From Phoronis australis (lineage: Eukaryota > Phoronida > Phoronidae), in assembly GCA_002633005.1 (NCBI GenBank), contig NMRA01000208.1, positions 297,072 through 361,071 on the forward strand: DNA of 64,000 nt, read 5' to 3'. Each line of letters starts with the position of its first letter. Position 1 is the first letter of the stretch. The notes below the pieces were generated by a model that was not told the DNA's origin, made no database searches, and saw only the letters and a program-made list of their open reading frames with translations. Below, piece by piece: positions 34,402 through 47,800 of this stretch. A program made the translations under genes and the position numbers.

Positions 34402-37400
34402 TCACCACTCCCTGTCCTGCGGTGAGTTCCCCTCTACACCACTGTCTTGCTCATCAGCACCTTGTTGAGAACCATCAGCACCCGATTCTTCACCGTCGTC
34501 AGACCCATTTTGAAAACCAGGGTCAATGGGTTCATTCTGCACACCATCGAATATTATGTCCTCGGGGTTAGGAGCCCTGGGGCAGAACTCTTCTCCAGGA
34601 CATATACTGTCAAAAATTTCTTTAGCCTACAATACATAAAGCAGCTTATGACCACCATAACATTAAGTTACCTAGTATCTAAACTGAAAATACTGTAATC
34701 CAGATACAACCAGAGGTGCTGGTGGAGCTGTCAATTTGAACACACATGATAGGCTTCCCACATTGTTGCTGGAGAAAATCAAATCCTTAGAGAAGCCCTT
34801 TATTTACTGGACAGTAACACCCAGCGACCCCTGTGTATGGACACAGAACCCAAAAGCTGTTGACCTGCAACAACCATGGTTTGATAAGATCACCAAATAT
34901 AATAATTCTTCACTTTACAGTAAGGAAACCAATGAGAATTTTATCATTAGCAGACCTGACATAGACCCTTTCAGTGGTAATGTTAATCTGGTTTAATAGC
35001 AGCAATCATTTGTATGTTACACAACAGCACTGTGATAAGTATGTCACAATTACTACAGCGTCCTGACGAGTCAACAAAGGAGGTAGAAAGAAGCCGTTAT
35101 CACCTTAAAGTATCCCAAGAAGAATACATGTTGAGAGCCCTTAAAAGTTACATTGACTGCATTGGACAAGCAGGGTATGTTTAAAACACACATTCCATCA
35201 CACTGAGCAGAGATCTCAAATATTTGAAATAACATCATTAACAGGAAAATGGAATCATGTAAAGCTACCTTTAAACCTGTGAAAGTGTTTTGTACCTGTT
35301 TAACAGCATGTTCATAATGGAAAGCTCCACCTGGTCCAGATGTTATGAAGATATTTGATGGACTCCGCTTGTTTAAGTCACACTCTGTAGTGTCAACCAT
35401 GTTGTAGTATGTAGCCCAGAGAACCCTGGGTTTGTCACTATTCTCTGTCTGACCAAAAAGACATGACACTGCACTAGACAAGTCTTCTTCAGCATTTGTG
35501 GATGTGGGACAGGTTAGGTGAACAACATCTGAAACACACCAAATTACAAGTAACAATCACAGCACTCGAAATGCATCAAAAATGTGACTTCTCAGCATCA
35601 CCAAAATATTCCTAATGTGAAAAATATCTAAACATTGATCACGTCTAAGAGCATCGTGATATTAAGTTAACGGCCACTTGTGTGATTCAAAGGGGACAGT
35701 TTGATGTTTTTGAAATATTAATAACTACCAGTTGGAAATCAGTAAGTTTATTGAAGAGTTCAAGTTCATTTCAAATAAAAATATGTACAGCAGATTATTT
35801 AACATTTGTGTTATGCGTGTGGAGCCTATATAATATCAAAAAAGTTAAAAATGCCTAAATATTAAAAACATAAAACTGTCTATCCTCTTATACTATCTAA
35901 TATTTTGATGATTCTTGATAGATCGATAGTGACATCTATTGGGCATCTAAGTACTAAACATTGCCAACAGTGTTCCTAGTGAGCACTTTTGTACCACGGG
36001 ACTGCCATTCTCTCAAAACCATATTTGACAGCAATTCAAATGCTTTCATGAAGCATAAATTCAGAGTTTGTGTTTATTCCCAGACTTAAGGCTTTTGTTG
36101 GACAACATTACTTACAGTCAATTATTTTTCCTTCAATAAATATAAAATACATCGAGATCATAGTGCCCCGCACATATTCCAGTAAGACCTACATAAATCC
36201 TTAGGACAGGCCGCACTGCTTTGTGGTAACTCATACACGGCCACTGGGTGGCGTCGGTCATCTTGAGGAGGAAGACTGAGGAGTGTGAGATGGTCGTCAT
36301 CAGACGGCAATATTGATCTGTCTGTGATCAGGACACCCCTGGAAACATATCTAAAACAAAAGAATCATAAACATGTACTGTTAGTGTTATAGAAAATGAG
36401 TTTCTGTTATAATTTTTTCAAAATATATGCTTTGAAAGTCTTGAGTGCATAATTCTTAACTGCTTCGTATGAAACTATTTTTAAAAAATTACAGTGGTTT
36501 TAATTTATTATATATTTAACTGAGATATTAGTCTCAGATTTTCTTTTCCATAACCTTATGCTTTTTTCGAGTGGATCATGGGTCAGTGAACTCTTAAGGT
36601 CCCTCAAAGACTCTCCATAACATTTATGTATTTTAAAAATCATTATTTGTATTGTGAATAACATTAAAGTGCATAAAGGGAGGTCAATATTTATTTAAAG
36701 TCAGACTTAAAAACAGTAAACAAACTACAAAATAAATTGTAGATAATGTAAATGTGAACAAAATACAGGAACCACACGCATCAACAAGTAAGCAAAATTA
36801 AAGTCACGTGTAGCACAGTACACCATCTCCAAAACTGGAGACCAACAAAGTTTTATCACTTTCAATCATAATAACTTTAAACTGTCTCATACTTAGCTTC
36901 CATGAACTGCTGGAGAAATCATGAAAACTTAAAATACTGAGCCATTAGAGGAACTTATTGAGTGTCATAAAAAAATCAGTGAGAAAACTCTACTTACTTG
37001 GGTTCATAACTTTCAGGTAGTAGTTGGTGAGGTGCAAAACTAGATTCCATGACTAGCCAGCTAAAACAAAAAAGAAGAGCAATAGGCTCTGTTACACCAC
37101 ACACATACTAACAGCACATGTACGACTTTGAATAAACTTCTCAACTTCAGATGCTGAATTTTTTTCCCAGTCATATCAGTTGTAATTTGGAAACAAATGA
37201 AAACTTTCGTTTATTGAGAAATATATCTATGATGTTTACAATTAATAAAAATATTTTCAGATTACAAATTCCGTCTCATTTACAAGCACAATTTGGCCAA
37301 ACTGCTTGAGGCATATTTACCTAATGTATAGTTATCTTTACCATTACTTGTAGTTTTTGATCCATTATAGATTTACTTCTCTTATTGTTAGATTTACTCT

Positions 37401-38772
37401 TTTTCATCAAACCTCTTTATACTTCATTCAACACCATGTATTATCTCATAAGGTTTTTATGCCGCTGAACTGATTTCATTTCACATACGATGTATGACAA
37501 TGGAAGCAAATTCACGTAAAACCAGGTTGAGACCTGTTTATACATACCTGCATTTGATGCGCACTCCTTCGTTACAAACTATTCCCACGCACTGGTTATC
37601 TTGGTTCATTATAGCCGAATGAGCCGTCCGTCGGAGGCAATACAACCCACCAAACACAGCACACATCCTAGAGTGACAAATTTATATTCACAACACAATT
37701 ACACACTGAAGATCTGGCAGCCTTATGTTGAAGCAGACAGCCAGCCTCACTCAATATACGACATATGAGCAGCGTCCACATACATGCACAAGAAAGTTCA
37801 GGTGAAAAAGCTTGTGAAGTGACCTGTTCAGTGAATATTTTGTTTTTTGTCTAATATTTGTGGCACACCAAATGTCAAAAATATTTATTCGTTACAGTCT
37901 ACAGATGTGCAACCGTCATCAGATCAAAGGGTCATTGAGTCTACACCCCACTATATGAGCATATCATAATTCATCCTCTGTTAACCAGAAAGTCATCGAG
38001 TAGAGACTCTAGATTCCGACTCAATATAGGAACATATCATCAACAGACCTTTAAACAGAACAAAATGATTTCATATCTTCATTACGTTACTTAAAATTGA
38101 CACAAATGTCACCTAATATACATGACAAATGACAGTCAATCAGCTTTTAGTCAACCAAGCTGTTCGGTTTGCCTGAACCAGGACCACGTCTAGCAAATCA
38201 ACCAAGTGTCTACCTGCAGAAACATTGCGGAATTTCACCACTTCCATACAGCGGCCACAAAAATGGGGTGTTACCATAGCGACCTAATGATTGCAGAAAC
38301 CGTTGGGTTCTTTTAAGTCCCTGAAAATGAAGACAATACAGAAATCATTTAGTATAGGGTTAACAAAACAGTGATGTATACAGAAGAGTGAGTCATACTT
38401 TAGAGTGAAGCACCAGGCTATCTATGATAGTCAGAAGAATCCAACTGTAAAAATCGACCGCGCAAGTTCTCTCCAGTTAGATCCTGGGACAACATAAGTC
38501 TCATGTAAAGTAGTGTAATGTACTTGTATATTACAAAGATCAATAATCAAGTTCATTAGTCCATTAACTGATACTGTAAGGCAGTTTAAAAATAATGCAA
38601 TACTAAAATTACGCTAGCCTTTTAGAAACCAAGGCCCACTTAAAAGGCCGCCTTCATTTGATGGTTGTGTGTCAACAACGTAATATGAATCAGGAATTCA
38701 ATAAAAACGTTCTCTTTGGGAATGGTGACTTATGACTGGGTAGCAATTACCACAGGTCACTAAAATAAATGA

Positions 38773-38808
<36 letters not shown>

Positions 38809-41800
38809 AGATTGATTGATTGATACAAACTATAATTGTATAAGCTATGCAAGCGGACAAGTTACCTCCAATGTCGGTGTATGTTCAGTTACCATGGCAA
38901 TGGAATTCAACACATAGTGGAGAATGTTTTCCGACAGGTTTTTGGACTTCAGAAATTCTAGAAAAGTCTTGTCTTCAAATCCTGAGGAGAAACAAACAGC
39001 AACTCAAACAATTCTCTTATGAACACAAAATCAAACTACAAGTATGTATTAAGTTAAGAAATTTATCGTTACATAGTACATAATGACTTTGAAACTACAA
39101 AATTCTGATTTTTTAGAAATATAACGTCAAGGAAATTAATTACACTTTTTACAAAAAATGTAGTCTGACATGAGATATGAGCGATTTTTTAATACTTGGG
39201 ATAGATTTTTCACCGACATCAAGAATTATGAAAGTATAAACTTAAAGGTGTTGGCAATGGTAAGACAAAGCAAATGTGATAGAATGTTGAAAGGTTGATA
39301 AATCGCAAAAATATTTGACAATCAACACATGACTACAGTTGATACTTGTCACATCGAATTAAAATCAAATTAAATTTCTTATCATCAAGATAGCTGTAAT
39401 TAAGCAGGCAAACAAAACTGGTCACACATTCAGCAGCCACACCTGAATATTGCTCAGGATGTTTGTCAAACACTATACAAAATTGTCAACACATTCAACA
39501 CTCATCCCTGAATATTGCTTGGAATGTTTGTCAAACACCATACACAACTGTCAACACATTCAGCAGCCATACCTGAATATTGCTCAGGATGTTTGTCAAA
39601 CTCCATACAGAAAGTCAACAGTTTCATCATCATACGCTTGTCAATGATGCTCACGTCTTTACTACTGAAGACATCAGCTCGAGAGCAGGGAACCTGGATA
39701 TGGAACACAGCTATAATTCATACATCATGGTTAGCGCTGCCCACCCTTTTACACAATTTATGTTAATGTGTTTTACGGCAAACATTTTTGCCATGAAGCA
39801 CCTGGGGCAACGCAACTCCACCTGGTGTTCCAGCAAGGATTCATTTACACCAGAATCAATTAATGCATATTGTCACCTACAACTGCCAATCTCTTGAGTT
39901 CATTTCAAAGTAATACCAGTCCTAGCCATAGCACCATCAGCAATCTGATTATGAAGTGCAGATATAAACAAATGATTCTTCTGTATTGTTTTGTGTTTAA
40001 TTTCAAAACTCATCACGAAATACAGAAGAGTATTATGTTTCACAACAGCTGGAACTATAAGAGCCAATGGTTAGAACTAACATGCATGTGTACAGAACAA
40101 CACAGGCACAGTAACACACTGATTCTCTAACAAGTTAAGGTGCAAAATGTATCCAGCTGATGTACAATCTATAGACTTGCACAGGATAGTCAAGTATGAA
40201 TCACTTGTTGCCTGTGGTGATCTCTACATAATTATGCGCATGTTAGTTATGGCCACTTGGTCTTGTTGTCTTTTATAGACTTGCACAGAACAGTCAAGTA
40301 TGAATCACTTGTTGCCTGTGGTGATCTCTACATAATTATGCGCATGTTAGTTATGGCCACTTGGTCTTGTTGTCTCTTATAGACTTGCACAGGACAGTCA
40401 AGTATGAATCACTTGTTGCCTGTGGTGATCTCTACATAATTATGCGCATGTTAGTTGTGGCCACTTGGTCTTATTGTCTCTGTTGTTGGTGACACATGAT
40501 GTTCCTTTGTTTTCCAAATAATGCAAAACGTTGACCATGAACTTGTTTAAATTTCTGTTTCTGTTTCTGTTTTCGTGGTGACATCACAGGGTAGGCACCG
40601 GGATAGTCTCTGGCCCTCCTCCTTCCAGTATCGCACGCAATGTAAATTTGGAGATGCAACCAAGTTTGTGCTGGTTACACACTCTTCGATCTTTTCCCGA
40701 TACGAGTTTTTGCTGCATCTCCGTATTGCCACCCTCGCTCTAAATTTCAATCCAAAGTAAATTCTAAAGACGGAGATTGGCTCTATCCCAAGTACAGGAG
40801 ATGGCGTGATCTAATTCAGAGTTAGTGCTGCTGAAGTGAGATGATGGATGTTAAAGTGACTTTAGGACCACTTCATTGTACTATGAAGTAAACAAGTTCT
40901 ACCTCCATGTTTCAGACACAAAATTTAGAATAAGATGATCCACAAGGAGCTAATTGAATGTAACCATGGTAATACTGACAGTTCGAATATTCTTGTATTC
41001 CTACACCCAAAGGTCAAGATTTACTTGAACTGTGAACATTTGGAAGTGAAACTAATGACATACTCACTGGTTTCAGCTGACCCTTGTAGTATGTGAGAAC
41101 TCTGTTGACTAACTTGAAGTCACAATATTTGGCTATGTCAGAAGATATAAGCAACTCCACCAGAGCACCTCTTGAGAACAAGACCTGAAAGTATTATTAA
41201 TTAAACGGACCATTTCCATCATTCTCTTCTCACTGTGCCGTGAAATAATCGAACAATTCACACGAAAATGTCCAGCATTGAGAAAATGTCTGAGAACAAA
41301 AGAAATTGCGTTTCGTACCTGAGAACTCGGCTAGCCAGTTAATATGCAAACCATAATTAGAAACTGGATCAAGCAAAAGATGCTTCCGTGATTTCAAAAC
41401 ACTAAACAGTTGTGGTCAAATTTTCACTATTAAACAACTGACCTTGCAGGATAAGAAGCAAGGTGGAATTTTGTGTCAATTCCCTCACTGTTATGCTGCT
41501 AACCTGCTACTGCACAACAGGAAATCGGCTGAGGTTTGTAAGACCTCATGCTGTTTTTCCACATGCATGGATATAGACTTGAGAGGGGGGGGCAACAAGG
41601 GGGTGATTCTGCTCCACTTTTCTACAAACTTTGGAAACCAGCAAGTGCTCTGTTATAGAGTATGTTCAATGGCTAACATTAACTCATTGTATATGACTAA
41701 GTTTAAAAAGCATTGATAAAAAATCTTTTTAAAAACTTCTAATAAAAAACTTTTTAACAAGGAAATGAATTGAGAAAGTTAAAATATGCATATAGCAGCA

Positions 41801-44800
41801 TAAAATAGAGGCAGGTTGTTGTAAACTACTGAGATACAGATAGGAGCAGTAGTCCATTTAACATGATTCAGATATTATGTGTTATGACGCTCAGCTAAAG
41901 GACATGATATCACAGCAGTTAACTAACAAGGTTGAATATTAAAGCAATGCCCATGTCAGTACTTGATAGAGATAGAAAGCAAAACATCTTACGCTATGAA
42001 AATGTCAGTACGAAGTCGAGCACAAATTCTACACAAAAGTCAAGATGCTTAATTTATTTTCTTATACTGCAAGCTCAGTCAAAGGCATGTTTAAGGTCAC
42101 TGTCAAAGGCATGTTTAAGGTCACTGTCAAAGGCATGTTTAAGGTCACTGTCAAAGGTATGTTTAAGGTCACTGTCAAAGGCATGTTTAAGGTCACTGTC
42201 AAAGAGCAATTGGTCAGCTCAGCAGGTAGGTTATACCTTTGGTGATAAATCTAGGTTAAAATGTCTCCATTTGTTATTGAAGTCTTGCATTGTCCATTCC
42301 TTTGTTTTTTCTTTTTTTGACTCTACTTCAGATTTCACTTGCTCATCATCTCCAGCTGGTGAACTTTGACCAGAACATACTGTACTGCCATCTGGTGACT
42401 GAACACTATCTGCTGCATCAACAAGATCAACTTGTTCCATAGTATCAACTAAGCTGCTCATTTTGCCATCTTCTTCAACAACAATAGGAGAGTCTACAAA
42501 TAAACAGTTGTCATAAATCAACAGAAAAAATAAAGAGCAGATTGCAATTGTCACGACAAGCAATTTATTTCGCATATTCATGTAAGACCAATATAGGCAG
42601 AAAAACCACCCTTAAGATATTCAAAGCAAGCAAAATCATCTTCATACAGACTGGTATTCATACAGACTAGAATATTATAATATCACTCTATTGACTAACA
42701 CATTAATATTACACACTGAGAACCAGATAACATGTGACCTAGTTAGTAAACAAAAGAATGTGTTCATTCGATTGGGTATATATTCAGTAAATTTTGTTTT
42801 CATTATCTAAAACATTCACAGAGCCTATGATATGTGGTAACTAAAGTACAAAAAATAAAGATGTGTCAGCAGTGAAATACCAAAAAAGAATGCAATTTAT
42901 ATTAAAACCTTTCTGAAAGAAAAGGCAACATAAATACTACTCGCTTGATCAAATGAAGGTACATTATGAAGCATTTTTGTACTTACATTAAATCAAACAT
43001 GTGTATACTGTCTTACTCAAACAATACACCATAGACAATGTTATGGACATACCACGAGAATAGCATCTACAGACCTTGCTACACCAAGACTAGCCTGGGC
43101 GAGGTGCTTTACCCCTATACACAAAGACATGCCCAAGTTGCCTGAGCATGTAAATCTTTGTTAGAAGGTGATCATTTCCAACAGATTAGGTTTATTGCAT
43201 CGGAAATACAAAAAGTATTGTAATGCGCTGTCTGCAGGTGACTGGGGTGAGTGGGCTGTAATTTGTAAACCCATGAAGACATTAATCACTAATTCAACTG
43301 GCTGTCTTTAAGTTAGAAACTGTGTCTTACCAGCAGTTGAAGGGTCACCAGCACCGTTATTCTTGTTTTCATCGCTAGCAATGGTCATTGTAGTGGCATT
43401 GTCAACACCAGATGTCACGTCAACCACTGGTTCAGGATCTGGTTCACTTCTGGAACAAATGAGTACTTTTTTGTACTAACCTCACCTTTCTGTATACACT
43501 GCAGTGCTGCTTTGCATGCAGATTTCTTATTGGCTGATGAAGTTGGCATTTGAATTTGACAACCTGTACCAATCAGAAGCTAGAGATGCAACAGTCCTTT
43601 GACCAATCTAGGAATTATGCAGGGCTCAACAAAAGAGAGTAAATGCTCGAAAATACAAGTCAAAAAAGTAAAATACAAATGGAAAATTGACTTTACTCAT
43701 ACCACAAATACAGGTGCCAAGTAGATGCAGAGCAGCCCAAACCTGGAAATACGAGTGGCAAATATGCCGTCACTCAAGTTTTAGAGCGGACATTTGTGTC
43801 GAGCACTGTTATAAGATAAACCAATAGAATTGCAGCAACTTACTTTATATAGCGAAACTCTTTTACATTGGACACTGTGTCACTTTCCAACTTCAGTGGA
43901 ACAGCCAGCTCTCCATCATTCAGTAATGAGGTGATGTCCAAATTTTCTTTGCATTTTATTTTCTTTCCTTCTTCATAGCCCTTTCATAAAAACATAGTAT
44001 CAGTACACGATACACAAGTAAACCCACAAGTCAAGCATAATCCACTCCCGACGTAAATACTAAAGAACACACAGTAACAGCTGACCAACACAACTACAAA
44101 GAGTGAACACTGACATAAGGACTACTTATAATGGACGATGTTCATGGTAGTTGTAATGTTCACAGCTCTCCTACCTCTGAGTGACCTTTGACCCAATCTT
44201 GAAAGCCTTTAAAGTTGAATACAGCCCAATCTCCACTGTAGTAGTCATTCCTGATAGACAAAATGAGCAAAGATGGCAGACATTCAGGAAGCAGCAGGAA
44301 CCGACCAGTTGTACCAGTGGCTCTCACAGCAATATTGCTATCAAGGAAGCAAGTTCACTTCAAACAGAACACCAAAAGAATGCCTTTATAATTAGTTCCT
44401 GTTCATTATGACATATTTTCATTTGTTTCTTTACTATGGTCTTGAAGTATAGGCAGTAAAGTCTCTACATTGACATATCTCAGCAGAATTGACAACAGGT
44501 GGCAGCACAGAGCACTGGTGACATGTGGTCATATTTTTAGTAAAGCATTCACAATTGGTCTCCGTAAGTGATCTGTGGGTAAAGCAGGAATAGCACTGTA
44601 GTGTGATTGCAGGTCAAAATTTGTCGATCAGGTCGTAAAAACTACAGAATGAAGAAAAACACCTGAATTTATAAACAAGAAAATTCAGGGCTTGACAATC
44701 ATAGGAGTACATCATGGATTTTGTAACACATTCAAATACTACAGACTGAGGTCAAGTTATTAAATTAGTATGACATATGAGTAACATCAGCTAAGGCATT

Positions 44801-47800
44801 TTAAGTGACACTGATCTTGGCCAATTGAAGTCGGTCATTAGAGGGTTGTTAGGGGCACACCCCATCTCCACTGGAGTGTTGTTAGGGGCAAACCCCATCT
44901 CCACTGAAGTGTTGTTAGGGCCAAACCCCATCTCCACTGAAGTGTTGTTAGGGCCAAACCCCATCTCCACTGAAGTGTTGTTAGGGCCAAACCCCATCTC
45001 CACTGAAGTGTTGTTAGGGCCAAACCCCATCTCCACTCACTATTTTATCAAATTAAGAAATTTGTTAATCAAGAAAAATCAGATCAAATTTAAAATTAAT
45101 AATGTTTTATTATGGTAAAGAAATGCTGAGATCACCTTATTGTACCCTGACTAAAGTCAAAAGTCTACACAAGTAAGACAATTAACAAACTGCACAAATT
45201 TGAAGGAATACACGAGTATCATTTTGTCACAAGTATATGATGTTGTCCGTGACTCAGGCAACGGACTTTCTTTCTTGGTGCAATGACTCAAGCATCCAAG
45301 TACCTACCCATCCCCCAGGATCCAGAGTTCAGCAGATTACCTACCTGTCCAGGTGCAACACTTTCATGCCTATTCTGGACATAGCAGCAGCAACTATACA
45401 CTCTGTCATACCTGGAAACATGAAAAATGGAAACTGACACATACTGTAAAACTTAAACAGAAAACAGATTTATTTACTAGGCTAGCCTTTCAAGTTTCAC
45501 AACAGTGACATATGCCAGTGGGGCTATTCGGGAAATTTACATTAACTAGAGGGCGCGCGTGTACTAGTGGTGATAGATTAGCAGCCTCGATTTCGCGAGC
45601 CCTATAAATACTTGGTGAAATGGCTTGCAGCCGTGCCAACTAAATCTGAGATTACGTAAAAAGGGTGCTTCTATGAGAGGAAGTAAGCACGACCTCATAC
45701 AAAGGTAAGGTTTGTGATTATTTTAACGATTATTCGATGTTTACTCTACTGATACCTGTTAACTGAGGTACTCGCCGATGTCGACTTCATGGCAGTCGCC
45801 AGTCGGGTTAATCTTTGTTGTGATGTGTGTTGCAATACTTGACGTAGCACTCGGGATCTTTTTGTACATCAAAGCAGTATTATTGTTTGGAATGATTTCT
45901 TACACGTTTATCAACGACAGTTACATCAATGAATGCTGAATGCTTATGCTGTTGACTCGATATTGGTTTGTGAGTTACGATTACAATCCAAGCCCAAAGC
46001 CATGGCAAAGGGTACATGATAAATATCCATTATTTGTTTACTCCCTATCCTATGTCTTCTGGAAATCTATTACTCGTTGAAATGGAAATCTATCATGTCT
46101 GTTTTCACGTGACCTCTGGTTTATAGGTTTGAGGGCTTGTACCGTGCAGAGGAGATATGCCTTGCTTCTGTACCATCCCTGAATGGACAAAAATTGGTTT
46201 TAAGCAGATGACTGCAGCTAATCAGCAAGATCTTTCCATCCAGAGCAGATCTGTTGTCAAAGCCTACTTTCTATATCGGAGACAACGAGCAAAGCCTTTG
46301 AAAAGGAACAGCTATTTTTAAAGAAAGGTATGTAAGTCGTTTTGATCAATTTAATAATTTACTTATTCAGGTCCTTAGCGGGGGATTGGCATAGGGGGTT
46401 GGGGTTGTAAAGTTTGGTGCAACTGAATGTGTGGAAATAACAGGTAATAGTGTCTGGTGGAAATAGCATGGTGAGGTAATTCTTAACCTTCATGAAGTTC
46501 CTTCAAGTTTATTTCATGAAACTGTTTCACTATCAATTGTAAACCCATAAAAATATATTACATTTTCTGATTTCTCAGTGACTGCCATAGTCTTAACTCA
46601 TGCCTTGAAATGTTGCAAGTCATTTATAAATTCAAAAGACTGCCATTTTTGTGAAAATTGCATTTTTGATGGTGCCCTACGATTTGTAATTACTCTTAAA
46701 CAACAGAAAGATTGTCCATCATTTTTTAAATGACCCAAGTCTTCATATCTTCTATTAGAAGAAAAATAAAAAGTCTGAGAAACGGTTCCCTCAGCCTTAG
46801 ACTAGAAGTATGCTTGACTGACCCATGAATCTGTACCGTAATCGGAATTTAAAATTGTTCAAAGTATCAAAAATAAAAAGGCTTGAAAATGGGTAACAAA
46901 GGTTTGAAGTTGTCTCCAATAACTTGCATATTTTGCAGACAAGTAATGCGTTTAAAGAATTGTTATGGCTACGAATGAAAAATAATGACGCAGTTTTATA
47001 GAGTACTTATTATATACACCCTTGCTTTGTGAAAATAATTTTGTGTGAAATTGTAGAGCAGTCACCATAACATATTTTTGAAAAACAGGGGTAGCCTTTT
47101 TGACCCAACCTGGAGTACTTAATTATTCATATTAATTCAATATTTGTTCCAGGTTCAGTGACATTTTAAGGCCACTTCAAGCCGCAACATAAATAAGCTT
47201 CGTTACTCCTTTTTCTTCCCACAGCATTTCCACACACCAGCAGGGCTGTATGGCACAATGTACAAGTCAGTTGCCCTGGAGAAATGTGAATCGCAGTACG
47301 AAGTTACCATAAGACAACGTGCCAGTGGATTGTTTGTGTATGAAGAGGAACTATATCTGACTGCTACACAAGTCAGCCTCGTTGGTGAGGATCTCCTTTC
47401 ATAGGCAATAAGTCATGTGTGGACAATAGCTTATTTCCTTTCCTGGAAGAAACATGCTGGATTGAAGCTAACGAAGACCTAGTGACACTCTGGTCTAGTT
47501 CAGGGTCAGATTTTGGGCACAAAACGAGTCAAGGGATATGCTGTTGTGTTTACCTTCAAGAATCTAATTGTAGATGTTAATGAGGCTGAATGAGGTTACA
47601 TGAAGGAAATCCACGTGCCAAAACTGGACCTTTTTTACAAGTGCTTCTATAGGCCATTGAAACTAGATCCCTGTGAAATGAAAACCAAAAGCACCTGGTA
47701 TAAATACCTGTCTTTTCTCATCGAGTGACAATAACTCTTCCTTTCAGAAGAAAGGCTTTATACTAATCGTAAAGACTTTCTAATTTGGTACACATTATGC

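Noticed and set aside
41932-42369. 145-codon plus-strand frame overlapping CHM exon 6
   Set aside because: Half of it is the 24-bp minisatellite and the rest is antisense to a verified CHM exon.
44845-45038. CRISPR-like regular array
   Set aside because: Units are contiguous with no spacers, in an animal intron. It is a minisatellite.
44791-45118. Open frames on both strands with repeated peptides
   Set aside because: They come from the 33-bp minisatellite, whose period is a multiple of three and keeps all frames open.
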